Assembly: GCA_018262195.1 (NCBI GenBank)
Contig: JAGTRS010000030.1
Coordinates: 1-48,140, forward strand
Source of the DNA: Pseudomonadota bacterium
Lineage (GTDB): Bacteria; Pseudomonadota; Gammaproteobacteria; Burkholderiales; Rhodocyclaceae
Direction: 5' to 3'
Length of the DNA stretch: 48,140 nucleotides
Shown here: piece by piece, positions 7,826-17,535 of the stretch
Layout: the number at the start of each line of letters is the position of its first letter
How positions within the stretch are numbered: the stretch's first letter is position 1
Notes under the pieces: generated by a model
The model's database searches: none
What the model saw: the letters and a program-made list of their open reading frames with translations, nothing else
Told to the model about the DNA's origin: nothing
Position numbers and translations under genes: made by a program

Positions 7826-8683
7826 ATGTTTTTAGCAATTCAACGAGCATTTCTTTACCCCTTGGTTGCCTGGATTCTCATTGGCTCGACCTCAACGCTT
7901 GCTGCACCAACGAACGAAATCAGCGTCGGCATCGTCCCGCAGCAGGCCGCAACGGCGCTGGCCAAAGCCTGGATCCCGCTGCTCGCTGAAATCTCGCAGC
8001 GCAGCGGCGTTCGCCTGACTTTCAAGACCGCACCGGATATTCCCGCTTTCGAAGAGCGCATGAAGCGAGGCGAGTACGACCTCGCCTACATAAATCCCTA
8101 TCACTACACGGTCTTCAGCAAGCAAGCGGGCTACAGAGCCTTTGCCAGGGAAAAAAACCGCAAGCTGGTCGGAATCATCGTCGTCCGCAAGGATGACCCG
8201 AGCACCACCATCAGCGAGCTGGCCGGCAAGACGGTCGCCTTCCCCGCACCTGCGGCCTTTGCGGCCAGCATCCTGCCACGGGCCGAATTTTCGCGGCTGA
8301 ACATTCCGATCAAAGAGCAGTTCGTCAATTCGCATGACTCGGTTTATCGCGGCGTCGCCCAAGGCAGCTTTGCGGCCGGTGGCGGCATCAAACGTACGCT
8401 GGAAGCGATCGACCCCGCCATAGCGAACCAGCTGCGCATCCTGAGTACAACTCCCGCCTACGTCCCCCATGCCTTCGCGGCACATCCACGAGTGACCGCC
8501 GAGGACCTGGACAAGATCATGGCTGCCATGCGCTCTCTCGACCAGGACGAAGCCGGTCGTCGCGTCCTCGAACCCCTCAGCTTCAAAGGCATCGAGGCCG
8601 GCACTGACAAGGACTGGGACGAAATCCGCAAGTTGCGCATTGATCTTCCAGTCGGCCAGACCGGCAAGTCGCCCCGCCCATGA
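7826..8683 (+). CDS. PhnD-like periplasmic substrate-binding protein, probably a kinase sensor
   Basis: The 285-residue protein starts with a signal peptide (hydrophobic core 8-22, probable cleavage after STLAA). The rest resembles PhnD-type phosphate/phosphonate-binding proteins: SVGIVPQQAATALAK, the YDLAYINPYHYTVF ligand region, the KLVGIIVVRKDDP strand, and the NSHDSVYRGVAQGSFAAGG hinge. A perfect AAGGAGG lies 8 bases before the ATG. No permease or ATPase gene is near. The stop overlaps the start of a hybrid histidine kinase (ATGA), so it most likely delivers ligand information to that kinase rather than to a transporter. The ligand cannot be told from the sequence. Confidence 0.8.
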   Translation: MFLAIQRAFLYPLVAWILIGSTSTLAAPTNEISVGIVPQQAATALAKAWIPLLAEISQRSGVRLTFKTAPDIPAFEERMKRGEYDLAYINPYHYTVFSKQAGYRAFAREKNRKLVGIIVVRKDDPSTTISELAGKTVAFPAPAAFAASILPRAEFSRLNIPIKEQFVNSHDSVYRGVAQGSFAAGGGIKRTLEAIDPAIANQLRILSTTPAYVPHAFAAHPRVTAEDLDKIMAAMRSLDQDEAGRRVLEPLSFKGIEAGTDKDWDEIRKLRIDLPVGQTGKSPRP

Positions 8684-10542
8684 AGTTCCGGACCAAGACC
8701 ATCCTCGGCGTCGCCCTGATCGAGGGGGTCTTGCTCGCCATACTTGGCATCAGCATTTTCAGCCTGTTCCGCGATGCCAACGAACAGGAAATCACCCGCC
8801 GGGCCGCTGTCACGACCCGGCTGCTCGCAGCCAGCGCCCGCGATGCCATGGTCGCCTACGACCTGGCGACAATCGACGGGATCGCCACCGACGTTCTGGA
8901 AACTCGCGAAATCAGTTACGTCCGTTTCCTCGACAGGCAAGGCAAGGTCATGGTTGAACGCGGGGAATTGCCGACCCAGCCGCAATTTGAGGCCAGCGTC
9001 TCCGAGACAGCGGACGGCGTACTGGATCGCGAAGCACCGATCACCGTCTCGGGTGAACACTTCGGCCGGATCCAGTTCGGTATCGATATTGCCCCCTTTA
9101 CACAGGCACTCAGACGGACCCAACACTGGTTCCTTGCCCTGTCCGCCATTGAAATGGCGCTGGTTGCCCTTTTTTCGCTGATCCTCGGCACTTACCTGAC
9201 CCGTCAGCTGACTGCATTGCGAAACGCCAGCCGTGAAATCGCCGAAGGCCGCTTCGACCGTCCTTTACCTATTGGCGGCAATGACGAACTGGCGGAAACC
9301 GCCCACGCCTTCAATCACATGGTCGAAAGGGTTGCCGAGAGTATTGCCCGCCTGCAGGAAAATGAGGCAACGCTGCGCCAGGCCAAGGAAGAAGCGGAAA
9401 GTGCCAATGCCGCGAAAAGCCAGTTCCTGGCCAACATGAGCCACGAACTGCGCACACCGATGACCGGCATCATCGGCATGAGCTTCCTGATGATGCGTAC
9501 CGAGCTGGATGAACAGCAGCGCGATTTCGCCGACACCATTCAGCGCAGTGCCAACGCCCTGCTCACCATCATCAACGACATTCTCGATCTCTCCGCCATC
9601 GAAGCCGAAAAGCTCCGCCTGGCTCACGCCAATTACTCCGTGCGTCAGGTAATCAGCGAGGTACTGGCCCTGATATCGCCGAGCGCCGACGCGAAGCAGG
9701 TTGCCCTGATCAGCCAGATCGCCGACGACCTGCCGGAAACTCTGGTCGGCGATGCCATCCGTCTGCGCCAGGTTTTGCTCAACCTGCTTGGCAACGCCAT
9801 CAAGTTCACCGAACAAGGCGCGGTGACCCTTGATGTGAGCCACCAGCCAACGGACGATGGCCGACTACGCCTGAATTTCGTTGTTGGCGACAGTGGTATC
9901 GGCATGACGCCGGATGTTGTCAGCTCACTATTCACGCCTTTCTTCCAGGCCGACCTGAGCAACACGCGACGCTTCGGCGGAACCGGTCTGGGTCTATCGA
10001 TCAGCCGTCGCCTGATCGAACTGATGCAAGGCGAGATTAGCGCCGACTCACAGCCGGGCGTTGGCAGCACCTTCCGCTTTCACATCGTCACCGATCTGCC
10101 GGAAGCATCGATTGCGGTAGAAACGCACAGCGAATCCGACGGTGAACGTAACTTTGCCGGCCATTGCATCCTGGTCGTCGATGACCGGCCGATCAATCGC
10201 AAGGTGGTCGGCGCCATGCTCGAAAGGTTTGGCTGCAACATCACCATGGCAGAGAACGGCGAAGAGGCTCTGGCCCGGCTTGCCACAGAAGCAGTCGACC
10301 TTGTCCTGATGGATTGCCAGATGCCAGTCATGGATGGCTTTGAAGCCACCCGGCGGATTCGGGAGGGCGCTGACAGCAGAATCGACCCGGCGACGAAGAT
10401 TATCGCGATGACGGCAAACGCCATGGAAGGTGACAAGCAAGGCTGCCTTGCCGCCGGAATGAACGACTACATCAGCAAGCCAATCTTTGCGACTGAGCTT
10501 GAACGCATCCTCAACACCTGGCTGCCGGCAACGCCCCCGTAA
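8680..10542 (+). CDS. Hybrid sensor histidine kinase with C-terminal receiver
   Basis: The 620-residue protein has a membrane segment at about 8-28, a periplasmic sensor region of about 120 residues, a second membrane segment at about 152-172, and a HAMP linker at 173-227. A short coiled coil leads to HisKA with H255 in MSHELRTP. The ATPase domain has N372, DSGIGM (404-409) and GGTGLGL (433-439). A receiver domain at 495-617 has D501/D502 and phospho-acceptor D545. It lacks an Hpt domain, so output must pass to another protein. The start codon overlaps the stop of the PhnD-like gene, so the two products are made together. No DNA-binding regulator lies next to it. Confidence 0.92.
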   Translation: MKFRTKTILGVALIEGVLLAILGISIFSLFRDANEQEITRRAAVTTRLLAASARDAMVAYDLATIDGIATDVLETREISYVRFLDRQGKVMVERGELPTQPQFEASVSETADGVLDREAPITVSGEHFGRIQFGIDIAPFTQALRRTQHWFLALSAIEMALVALFSLILGTYLTRQLTALRNASREIAEGRFDRPLPIGGNDELAETAHAFNHMVERVAESIARLQENEATLRQAKEEAESANAAKSQFLANMSHELRTPMTGIIGMSFLMMRTELDEQQRDFADTIQRSANALLTIINDILDLSAIEAEKLRLAHANYSVRQVISEVLALISPSADAKQVALISQIADDLPETLVGDAIRLRQVLLNLLGNAIKFTEQGAVTLDVSHQPTDDGRLRLNFVVGDSGIGMTPDVVSSLFTPFFQADLSNTRRFGGTGLGLSISRRLIELMQGEISADSQPGVGSTFRFHIVTDLPEASIAVETHSESDGERNFAGHCILVVDDRPINRKVVGAMLERFGCNITMAENGEEALARLATEAVDLVLMDCQMPVMDGFEATRRIREGADSRIDPATKIIAMTANAMEGDKQGCLAAGMNDYISKPIFATELERILNTWLPATPP

Positions 10543-10563
10543 GGTGCCAGGCCACCTACACGC

Positions 10564-11646
10564 TCAGCTCTGCTCGGCCAGTTCAGCCAGCAGATCAGCC
10601 TGATGTTCGGCCGCCAAGGCCCCGAGCAATTCGTCCATGTCACCATCCATGATCGCGCCGATCTTGTACAGCGTCAGGTTGATCCGGTGATCGGTGATCC
10701 GCCCCTGCGGGAAGTTGTAGGTGCGGATACGCTCCGAGCGGTCGCCGGAACCAATCAGGCTCTTGCGGGTGCTTGAGATATGGGCCTGCTGGGCGCGGAC
10801 CTGAACGTCCTTGATCCGCGCCGCCAGCACCTTCATGGCCGAAGCCTTGTTGGCGTGCTGCGAACGGCCATCCTGGCATTCGGCGACGATGCCGGTTGGC
10901 AGATGTGTAATCCGAACTGCCGAATCGGTCTTGTTGATGTGCTGGCCACCGGCGCCGGAAGCACGGAAAGTATCGATGCGCAGGTCGGCCGGATTGAGAT
11001 TGACGTCCTCGACTTCATCCACCTCGGGCATCACCGCTACCGTGCAGGCGGAAGTGTGAATCCGACCCTGGGTCTCGGTTTCCGGCACCCGCTGGACGCG
11101 ATGACCGCCCGATTCGAACTTCAGCCGCGAATAGGCACCATTGCCGGCCAGCCGGCAGATGATTTCGCGATAGCCACCGAGCTCCGACTCGCTGGCTGAG
11201 AGCACCTCGACCTGCCAGCGCTGACGCTCGGCGTAGCGGGAATACATGCGGAAGAGATCGCCGGCGAACAGCGCAGACTCGTCGCCACCAGTGCCGGCGC
11301 GGATTTCAAGCAGCACGCTGCGTTCGTCGTTGGGGTCTTTCGGCAGCAACAGCCGCTGCAGTTCGATTTCGAGTTCCGGCAGGCGCGCCTTGGCAGCAGC
11401 CATTTCCTCTTCGGCAAACTCGCGCATGTCCGGGTCGGCCAGCATCACCTCGGCTTCGGCCATATCGTTCTCGGCCTGACGGAAAGCATTGAACTGAGCC
11501 ACGACTGGCTCGACCTCGGCCCGCTCGCGTGAAAGCTTGCGAAACTGATCCATGTCGTTGGCCGTGCTCGGCGCTGAGAGCATGCGGTCGATTTCATCGA
11601 GACGATCAACCAGCAACTCCAGTTTTTGGCGGATGCTCGATTTCAT
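10564..11646 (-). CDS. prfA: Peptide chain release factor 1
   Basis: The 360-residue protein ends translation at UAA and UAG. It shows the PxT-type codon-recognition motif (PET at 188-190) and the peptidyl-transferase GGQ at 233-235, whose glutamine is the PrmC target. The length is typical. The ATG at 11646 gives the standard family start ([10 protein letters not shown]), so the open frame further upstream is not used. In many betaproteobacteria prfA sits directly between hemA and prmC. Here plus-strand genes flank it on both sides, so it must have its own promoter in 11647-11725. A TACCAT there is only a weak -10 candidate. Confidence 0.98.
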   Translation of the reverse strand: MKSSIRQKLELLVDRLDEIDRMLSAPSTANDMDQFRKLSRERAEVEPVVAQFNAFRQAENDMAEAEVMLADPDMREFAEEEMAAAKARLPELEIELQRLLLPKDPNDERSVLLEIRAGTGGDESALFAGDLFRMYSRYAERQRWQVEVLSASESELGGYREIICRLAGNGAYSRLKFESGGHRVQRVPETETQGRIHTSACTVAVMPEVDEVEDVNLNPADLRIDTFRASGAGGQHINKTDSAVRITHLPTGIVAECQDGRSQHANKASAMKVLAARIKDVQVRAQQAHISSTRKSLIGSGDRSERIRTYNFPQGRITDHRINLTLYKIGAIMDGDMDELLGALAAEHQADLLAELAEQS

Positions 11647-11725
11647 ATTGGCAGACTGGACAAATAAAGAGGTCAAGGGGGCGTAATGGTACCCGAGAAC
11701 ACCGCTCATCGGCGATGGAAGGCAA

Positions 11726-11754
11726 TTGCCAGCCGGCGCCTATGCCACGATAAT
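11726..11754 (+). promoter_or_regulatory. Sigma-70-type promoter for the diguanylate cyclase gene
   Basis: TTGCCA (11726-11731) and GATAAT (11749-11754) are exactly 17 bases apart and each matches consensus at 5 of 6 positions. A start near 11761 leaves an 18-base leader before the ATG at 11779 and excludes the upstream in-frame ATG at 11686. Confidence 0.6.
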
Positions 11755-11778
11755 CCCGATCTTCGCATCGCCCCCATC

Positions 11779-13413
11779 ATGCAAAACGTCCCCCATTCCC
11801 TCATTGCGCTGGCGGAAACCCTCGAGTTACGCTGGCAAGGCTATCGTGAGAGCGGCGACTTCGATCAATTCATCGAATTCACCCTTTCGCTGAACGGCCT
11901 GACTGAACGCCTCGGGCAGCAAAACCTGCCCGGACTGGCCCGTGCATGCGAGGAACTGGAGCAGAGGGCGCTGGCGTTGTTTAACGACGGTGCCACCCAC
12001 CCGGTCACCAACGAGAACACCGACGGCATCAGCCAGCAACTGAACACCATTCTCCGCGCCCTGCAACGCCATGAAACGCCGGCCGTCATTGCCAAGCGAA
12101 TGTCCGACAACGAGGCTGACGAGCGTGACCAATGGGTTCGCCAGCGCAATGTCCTGATCATCTCCCGTCCAGAGCATCCTTGGACGGCAGCGCTGGTCGA
12201 GCAACTTTCGTTTTACGGCTTCAAGGCCCATACCGCTCATTGGGACGACGCGCCTCGGCTGGACGAAGAACCCCTGGCGGTCGTCTTTATCCCCGACCGC
12301 GAAGACAGCGTTTACCTGCCTCCGGCCATTGCCGCCATCCAGCGGCTGAAGGCAGCTTTCGTCACCAGCTACTTCTATTGCCTTTCGGTGCCCACCTCGC
12401 TGGAAGCCATCGTCAGCCTGCAACGGGCCGGGGCGAACGTCTGCATCCCGGCCGAATTCAAGCTCAGCGATATCCTGTCGCGCATTCTCGACCTGGTCGA
12501 AAGCCGCGAGCAGGAAACCCATCGTGTGTTGATCGTCGAGGATTCACGTACCGCCGTCGCCCACATCCAGCGCGCCCTCGACCTGCACGGCATTGACAGC
12601 CGCGCCATCAATACGCCGCTGGCCCTGCTTCAGGTCACCTCGGAATATCGGCCGCATGCCATCCTGATGGACATGTACATGCCCTTCTGTACTGGCGTCG
12701 AGGTCACCCGGGCGCTGCGCCAGATCCCCGAATACCATTCGTTGCCGGTCATCTACCTTTCCGGCGAGACCGACATCGCCCAGCAGGTCGAAGCCTTGCG
12801 CCTGGGCGGCGACCAGTTCCTGACCAAGCCGGCCAACCCGATCATCCTGAGCTCGGTGGTCAAGACGAAGATCGAACGCTACCGCGACATGCTGCGTTCC
12901 GGGCGCCACGACAGCCTGACCGGATTGCTCAACCATTCGGCCTCCAAGGAGCAACTGGACCAGATGCTGCGCCGCACGCTGCCGGCCGGTCATCTGTCGG
13001 TGGCCATGATCGACATCGACCGTTTCAAATTGATCAATGACAATTACGGCCACCCGGTCGGCGACCAGGTCATCCGCAGCCTCGCCTGGCTATTGCGCGG
13101 TCGTTTGCGCAACACCGACCTGATCGGGCGTTACGGCGGCGAGGAATTCATCGTTGCCCTGAACGGCGTCGAAATGGGCCAAGCCATCACGCTGCTCGAC
13201 CGTATTCGTCACGATTTTTCGCAGCTACCCCATGCTCATAGCCGGGGTGGGGCCCTGCGGGCCAGCTTCAGTTGTGGTGTTGCATCCATCCCCAGCTATC
13301 TGACTGGCAGCTCATTGATCGAGGCCGCAGACGAAGCGCTACTGCTGGCAAAACGGGAAGGTCGCAATCAGATTGTTCCGGCCGGCCGAAAACGGCTGGA
13401 GCCTGTCGACTAA
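11779..13413 (+). CDS. Diguanylate cyclase with pseudo-receiver and receiver domains
   Basis: The 544-residue protein would make cyclic di-GMP. Residues 1-110 look like an Hpt four-helix domain, but the phospho-histidine position is Leu36 in LSLNG. Residues 125-245 resemble a receiver without the acidic pocket. Residues 248-370 are a complete receiver (E254/D255, D298, K350). Residues 375-540 are a GGDEF domain with GGEEF at 453-457. An inhibitory RxxD site (RNTD, 444-447) lies five residues upstream of it. Activity is probably switched by phosphorylation of D298. The stop codon overlaps the convergent hemA stop. No ribosome binding site is obvious. The partner kinase is unknown; the PhnD-linked kinase 1.2 kb upstream is one candidate. 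Confidence 0.9.
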   Translation: MQNVPHSLIALAETLELRWQGYRESGDFDQFIEFTLSLNGLTERLGQQNLPGLARACEELEQRALALFNDGATHPVTNENTDGISQQLNTILRALQRHETPAVIAKRMSDNEADERDQWVRQRNVLIISRPEHPWTAALVEQLSFYGFKAHTAHWDDAPRLDEEPLAVVFIPDREDSVYLPPAIAAIQRLKAAFVTSYFYCLSVPTSLEAIVSLQRAGANVCIPAEFKLSDILSRILDLVESREQETHRVLIVEDSRTAVAHIQRALDLHGIDSRAINTPLALLQVTSEYRPHAILMDMYMPFCTGVEVTRALRQIPEYHSLPVIYLSGETDIAQQVEALRLGGDQFLTKPANPIILSSVVKTKIERYRDMLRSGRHDSLTGLLNHSASKEQLDQMLRRTLPAGHLSVAMIDIDRFKLINDNYGHPVGDQVIRSLAWLLRGRLRNTDLIGRYGGEEFIVALNGVEMGQAITLLDRIRHDFSQLPHAHSRGGALRASFSCGVASIPSYLTGSSLIEAADEALLLAKREGRNQIVPAGRKRLEPVD

Positions 13414-14660
13414 TCAGCCGAGTGCAGGTGGAATAGCCGGGCTGCAGCCGACTGCAGATCGGCTCGCTCGCCGCCATCGGCCGAATTCAGGGATTGCGTC
13501 GGTGCATGCAGGAACTTGTTGGTCAGTCGATGCGACAAGTGTTCCAGCACCTTTTCCGGCGCTTCACCCTTGGCCAGGAGCTTCATTGCATGCTCCATCT
13601 CGTGGCGACGCATGCGTTCGGCGGTATCGCGCAGAGAACGAATGACCGGGACGGTATCGCGCGATTCCAGCCAGCCGAGGAAATCCTGAACCCGATTGGC
13701 GATGATGGCTTCGGCATCGATCACCGCGGCCTGTCGGGACTCCAGGCCGCTTTCAACAACCTGAGCCAGATCGTCGACGGTGTAGAGGAAAATATCGTCA
13801 AGTTTGCCGACCTCTTCCTCGATATCACGCGGCACGGCAAGGTCGACCATGAATATCGGGCGGTGACGGCGGGCCTTGATCGCCCGCTCGACCATGCCGA
13901 GACCGATGATCGGCAACGGACTGGCGGTACAGGAAACCACAATGTCGTGCTGGGCCAGATGCTCGCCGAGTTCGTCGAGACGAATGGCCGTTCCGCCATA
14001 TTGCTCGGCCAGCGCCCGGCCGCGGTCCAGCGTCCGGTTGGCGATGGTGACCTGCTTCGGCTTGCCGGCACAGAAGTGGGCGGCGCACAGCTCAATCATT
14101 TCGCCGGCACCAATGAACAGGATGCGTTGCCCGGCAATCGACTCGAAAATCCGTTCAGCCAGATGCACGCCGGCAGCGGCCATCGAGACGATGTTGGCGC
14201 CAATTGCCGTCGTCGAACGCACTTCCTTGGCGACAGAGAAGGAGCGCTGGAACAGCTTGTGCAACTGCGTGCCGAGCGTGCCATTTTCTTCGGCAGCACG
14301 CACCGCATCCTTCATCTGGCCGAGAATCTGCGGCTCGCCGATGACCATCGAATCGAGTCCGCTGGCGACCCGGAAGGCATGACGGATCGCTTCCGGCTGA
14401 TCATGGGCGTAGATGTAGGGTGCCAGCTCGTCGCGAGGAACCTGGTGGTATTGGGCCAGCCAGTCGATCACCACATCCGGCGATTCTGCTGCGCAGTAAA
14501 TCTCGGTGCGGTTGCAGGTAGACAGGATGGCTACCTCGCGAACCGGCCGGTCGCGGGTCAGGTCGGCCAGCGCATGGCCCAGTTTGTCGGCGCCAAACGC
14601 CACCCGCTCGCGAATGGCAAGCGGGGCTGAGTGATGGTTGATACCTAGGGTAAAGATCAC
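13410..14660 (-). CDS. hemA: Glutamyl-tRNA reductase
   Basis: The 416-residue protein reduces glutamyl-tRNA to glutamate-1-semialdehyde, the first committed step of tetrapyrrole synthesis by the C5 route. The catalytic cysteine is C49 in LSTCNRTE. The NADPH-binding part has [10 protein letters not shown], and the C-terminal dimerisation helices follow. The start is GTG at 14660, giving the standard [13 protein letters not shown]. An extended -10 promoter lies 34 bases upstream. The stop overlaps that of the convergent diguanylate cyclase gene by a few bases, which leaves no room for an intergenic terminator. Confidence 0.98.
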   Translation of the reverse strand: MIFTLGINHHSAPLAIRERVAFGADKLGHALADLTRDRPVREVAILSTCNRTEIYCAAESPDVVIDWLAQYHQVPRDELAPYIYAHDQPEAIRHAFRVASGLDSMVIGEPQILGQMKDAVRAAEENGTLGTQLHKLFQRSFSVAKEVRSTTAIGANIVSMAAAGVHLAERIFESIAGQRILFIGAGEMIELCAAHFCAGKPKQVTIANRTLDRGRALAEQYGGTAIRLDELGEHLAQHDIVVSCTASPLPIIGLGMVERAIKARRHRPIFMVDLAVPRDIEEEVGKLDDIFLYTVDDLAQVVESGLESRQAAVIDAEAIIANRVQDFLGWLESRDTVPVIRSLRDTAERMRRHEMEHAMKLLAKGEAPEKVLEHLSHRLTNKFLHAPTQSLNSADGGERADLQSAAARLFHLHSAD

Positions 14661-14693
14661 CGGGTTGGGCTGGGGCGGACGAAATGGGGGCTG

Positions 14694-14702
14694 ATTATAA
14701 CA
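14694..14702 (-). promoter_or_regulatory. Extended -10 promoter for hemA
   Basis: On the minus strand TGTTATAAT is a perfect TGn-TATAAT extended -10 element. The predicted start is about 27 bases before the hemA GTG. No good -35 is seen, as is usual for extended -10 promoters. Confidence 0.6.
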
Positions 14703-14732
14703 CCCGCCCCCGGCTGCCCGATTTGCCCGGAA

Positions 14733-15800
14733 TCAGAACAAAAACGCCTGTTTTTCCGGTGCTGACGGCGGAAGACTGTCTGCACCAAAGACCTTCATCT
14801 GACGGGGCCGGAACCACACCGAGTGGCCAACCGCCAGTTGCAGCGCTTCGTGCCGTTCGCGCGACAGTTCGACTTCAACGATTTCGCTACCGTGCAGCAG
14901 CTCGACACGAACCACCGGGCCGATCGGATGGACGTGCTGAACCGTCGCCTGCAAGCCGTCCTCGGCCGGTTGATGGGTGATGTCGATGTCGTGCGGCCGA
15001 ACAAAAGCGGTTGCCTTCTCGCCCACCTCGCCACGCTCGACCTCGGCGTAGGCTCCTTGCTGGCGGCTGTGAAACACATTCACGTTGCCGAGGAACTGAT
15101 AGACGAAGGGCGAAGCCGGACTGGAATAAACCTCGTCGGGCGAACCGATCTGCTCGATCTTGCCGTGGTTCATCACCACCACACGGTCGGCGACTTCGAG
15201 CGCCTCTTCCTGGTCGTGCGTGACGAAAACGCTGGAGATGTGCATGTCGTCATGCAGTCGGCGCAGCCAGCGGCGCAATTCCTTGCGCACCTTGGTATCG
15301 AGGGCACCGAAGGGTTCGTCGAGCAGCAGCACTTTCGGTTCGACAGCCAGTGCGCGGGCCAGCGCTATGCGCTGACGCTGGCCGCCGGACAGTTGCGACG
15401 GGTAGCGGTCAGCCAGCCAGTCGAGCTGGACCAGGCCCAGCAACTCCATGGCCCGGCGCTTGATGTCGGCGTCGGACGGCCGTTCCTTGCGCGGCTTGAC
15501 GCGCAGGCCGAAAGCCACGTTCTCGAAAACCGTCATGTGGCGAAACAAGGCGTAGTGCTGGAAGACAAAACCGACATTGCGGTCGCGAGCGTGCAGATGA
15601 GTTGCCTCGGCGCCAGAGAACAGAATCTCGCCCTGGTCGGCCGTTTCCATGCCGGCGATGATACGCAGGAGCGTCGTCTTGCCGCAGCCGGAGGGGCCGA
15701 GGAGCGCAACGAGTTCGCCGGTCGGGATATCGAGGTTGATGTTGTCGAGCGCGACGAAATTGCCGAAGCGCTTGGAGATGTTGCGGATTTCGATACTCAT
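14733..15800 (-). CDS. cysA: Sulfate/thiosulfate ABC transporter ATP-binding protein
   Basis: The 355-residue ATPase powers sulfate and thiosulfate import. It has Walker A GPSGCGKT (35-42), the signature LSGGQ (137-141) and Walker B LLLDEP (158-163), followed by a C-terminal TOBE-like regulatory domain (about 240-345). The ATG at 15800 gives [15 protein letters not shown], the usual family start. The gene overlaps the cysW stop by one base (TGATG), so translation is coupled. It is the last gene of the sbp-cysT-cysW-cysA operon and ends 72 bases from the hemA start. Confidence 0.97.
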   Translation of the reverse strand: MSIEIRNISKRFGNFVALDNINLDIPTGELVALLGPSGCGKTTLLRIIAGMETADQGEILFSGAEATHLHARDRNVGFVFQHYALFRHMTVFENVAFGLRVKPRKERPSDADIKRRAMELLGLVQLDWLADRYPSQLSGGQRQRIALARALAVEPKVLLLDEPFGALDTKVRKELRRWLRRLHDDMHISSVFVTHDQEEALEVADRVVVMNHGKIEQIGSPDEVYSSPASPFVYQFLGNVNVFHSRQQGAYAEVERGEVGEKATAFVRPHDIDITHQPAEDGLQATVQHVHPIGPVVRVELLHGSEIVEVELSRERHEALQLAVGHSVWFRPRQMKVFGADSLPPSAPEKQAFLF

Positions 15801-16663
15801 CAGGTTTTCTCCGGTGCCAGCACCGTGTTCAGCATTTCGGTTTCTTTTTTCATGCGCCACTCGACGATGGTCTTGGCGACCAGCGTGACCAGGGCCAACA
15901 GCGCCAGGATGGACGCCGCTGCGAAGGCGCCGATGGCGTTGTACTCGTTGTAGAGGATCTCGACGTGCAGCGGCAGGGTATTGGTTTCACCGCGAATGTG
16001 GCCGGAAACCACTGATACGGCACCGAATTCGCCCATCGCCCGGGCATTGGACAGGATCACGCCATAGAGCAGGCCCCACTTGATGTTGGGCAGCGTGACG
16101 CGCCAGAACATCTGGAAGCCGGATGCACCAAGCGACACTGCGGCCTCTTCCTCGTCCTTGCCCTGCGACTGCATCAGCGGGATCAGCTCGCGGGCGATGA
16201 ACGGGAAGGTGATGAACAGCGTGGCGAGGATCATGCCGGGCACGGCGAAGACGATCTTGATATCGTGTTCGGAAAGCCAGGTACCGAAGGTTCCCTGCGA
16301 GCCGAAGAGCAGGATGAAGATCAGGCCGGCCACCACGGGTGACACGGCAAACGGCAGGTCGATCAGCGTGATCAGCAGGCTCTTGCCCTTGAACTCGAAC
16401 TTGGCGATGGCCCAGGCCGCAGCGACGCCGAAGACAATGTTGAAGGGCAGCACGGCCAGCGCGATGCCGATGGTCAGGCCGATGGCCGAGCGGGTTTCCG
16501 GCTCCTTCAGCGCCTCGATATAGACTGGTACGCCCTGGGCCAGCGCCTCGACGAAGACAGCGATTAGCGGCAAACCAAGGAAAAAGAACAGGAAGCCGAG
16601 ACCCACTGTCAGCAGCGTGTAGCGAACCCACACGGGTTCCTGCGTGGCGCGCGTCGACTTCAT
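15800..16663 (-). CDS. cysW: Sulfate ABC transporter permease CysW
   Basis: The 287-residue inner-membrane protein has six hydrophobic segments and the binding-protein-dependent permease EAA loop ([17 protein letters not shown]). It forms the channel with CysT. The ATG at 16663 is chosen because it overlaps the cysT stop by four bases and gives a short cytoplasmic N-terminus before the first membrane helix. The longer upstream frame runs inside cysT. Confidence 0.96.
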   Translation of the reverse strand: MKSTRATQEPVWVRYTLLTVGLGFLFFFLGLPLIAVFVEALAQGVPVYIEALKEPETRSAIGLTIGIALAVLPFNIVFGVAAAWAIAKFEFKGKSLLITLIDLPFAVSPVVAGLIFILLFGSQGTFGTWLSEHDIKIVFAVPGMILATLFITFPFIARELIPLMQSQGKDEEEAAVSLGASGFQMFWRVTLPNIKWGLLYGVILSNARAMGEFGAVSVVSGHIRGETNTLPLHVEILYNEYNAIGAFAAASILALLALVTLVAKTIVEWRMKKETEMLNTVLAPEKT

Positions 16664-17535
16664 GCCGTCACCCCACGGGCCTTGGCCGCCACCACTTCGA
16701 GCGGCTCGCTGTTCTTGTGCCGGTTGGCTGTCCACCACTGCAGCAGGTTCACCGCCAGCAACAGAATGAACGACAAGGCCAGCATGACCACGGCCAGCGC
16801 CGTGGCACCGAGCACGTCGTACTGCTCAAGCTTGGAGATGATCAGCAAGGGGGTGATTTCCGAAATCAGCGGCAGATTGCCAGCGATGAAAATGACCGAG
16901 CCGTATTCGCCGACGGCGCGGGCAAAGGCCAGGGCAAAGCCGGTGAGCAGGGCCGGGAAGATGGCCGGAAAAATGACCTTCACAAAGGTCTGCCAGCGCG
17001 AGGCGCCGAGCGAGGCAGCGGCTTCCTCGACTTCAGTTTCAATGTCCTCGATTACCGGCTGCAGGGTACGCACAACGAAGGGCAGCGTGATGAAAGTCAG
17101 CGCAAAAACGATGCCGAGCGGCGTATAGGCGACCTTGATGCCGAGCGGCTCAAGATATTGGCCTAGCCAGCCATTGCCGGCGTACAAGGTAGCCAGCGTG
17201 ATACCGGCCACTGCCGTTGGCAAGGCAAAGGGCAGATCAACCAGCGCATCGACAAATCGCTTGCCTGGAAAGGGATAGCGTACCAACACCCAGGCCACGA
17301 TCAGACCGAAGAAAGCGTTGATCGCGGCGGCCAGAAACGAAGCGCCGAAAGTAACGCGAAAGGCCGCCAGCGAACGTTCGCCAAGGGCAATGTCGATGAT
17401 CTGCCCGAAGCCAAGCTCGGAGGCCTTGAGGATCATGCCGCCGAGTGGCAGCAGGATCAGGATCGAGAGATAGACCAGCGTGTAGCCCAGCGCCAGGCCA
17501 AAGCCGGGCAACACGCGGTGAGTTTTTGCTGCCAT
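16660..17535 (-). CDS. cysT: Sulfate ABC transporter permease CysT (CysU)
   Basis: The 291-residue membrane protein has six predicted helices and the EAA loop (EVEEAAASLGASRWQTF) that contacts CysA. The region near residue 95 (LVDLPFALPTAVAGITLATLYA) is characteristic of this subunit. Its ATG directly follows the TAA of the sulfate-binding protein gene with no spacer, and its stop overlaps cysW by four bases. Confidence 0.96.
   Translation of the reverse strand: MAAKTHRVLPGFGLALGYTLVYLSILILLPLGGMILKASELGFGQIIDIALGERSLAAFRVTFGASFLAAAINAFFGLIVAWVLVRYPFPGKRFVDALVDLPFALPTAVAGITLATLYAGNGWLGQYLEPLGIKVAYTPLGIVFALTFITLPFVVRTLQPVIEDIETEVEEAAASLGASRWQTFVKVIFPAIFPALLTGFALAFARAVGEYGSVIFIAGNLPLISEITPLLIISKLEQYDVLGATALAVVMLALSFILLLAVNLLQWWTANRHKNSEPLEVVAAKARGVTA

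Noticed and set aside
13494..14630. 378-codon plus-strand frame opposite hemA
   Set aside because: Antisense shadow of hemA with no domain pattern and no plausible start signal.
14823..15953. 376-codon plus-strand frame opposite cysA
   Set aside because: Antisense shadow of cysA; composition of a mirrored ABC ATPase gene.
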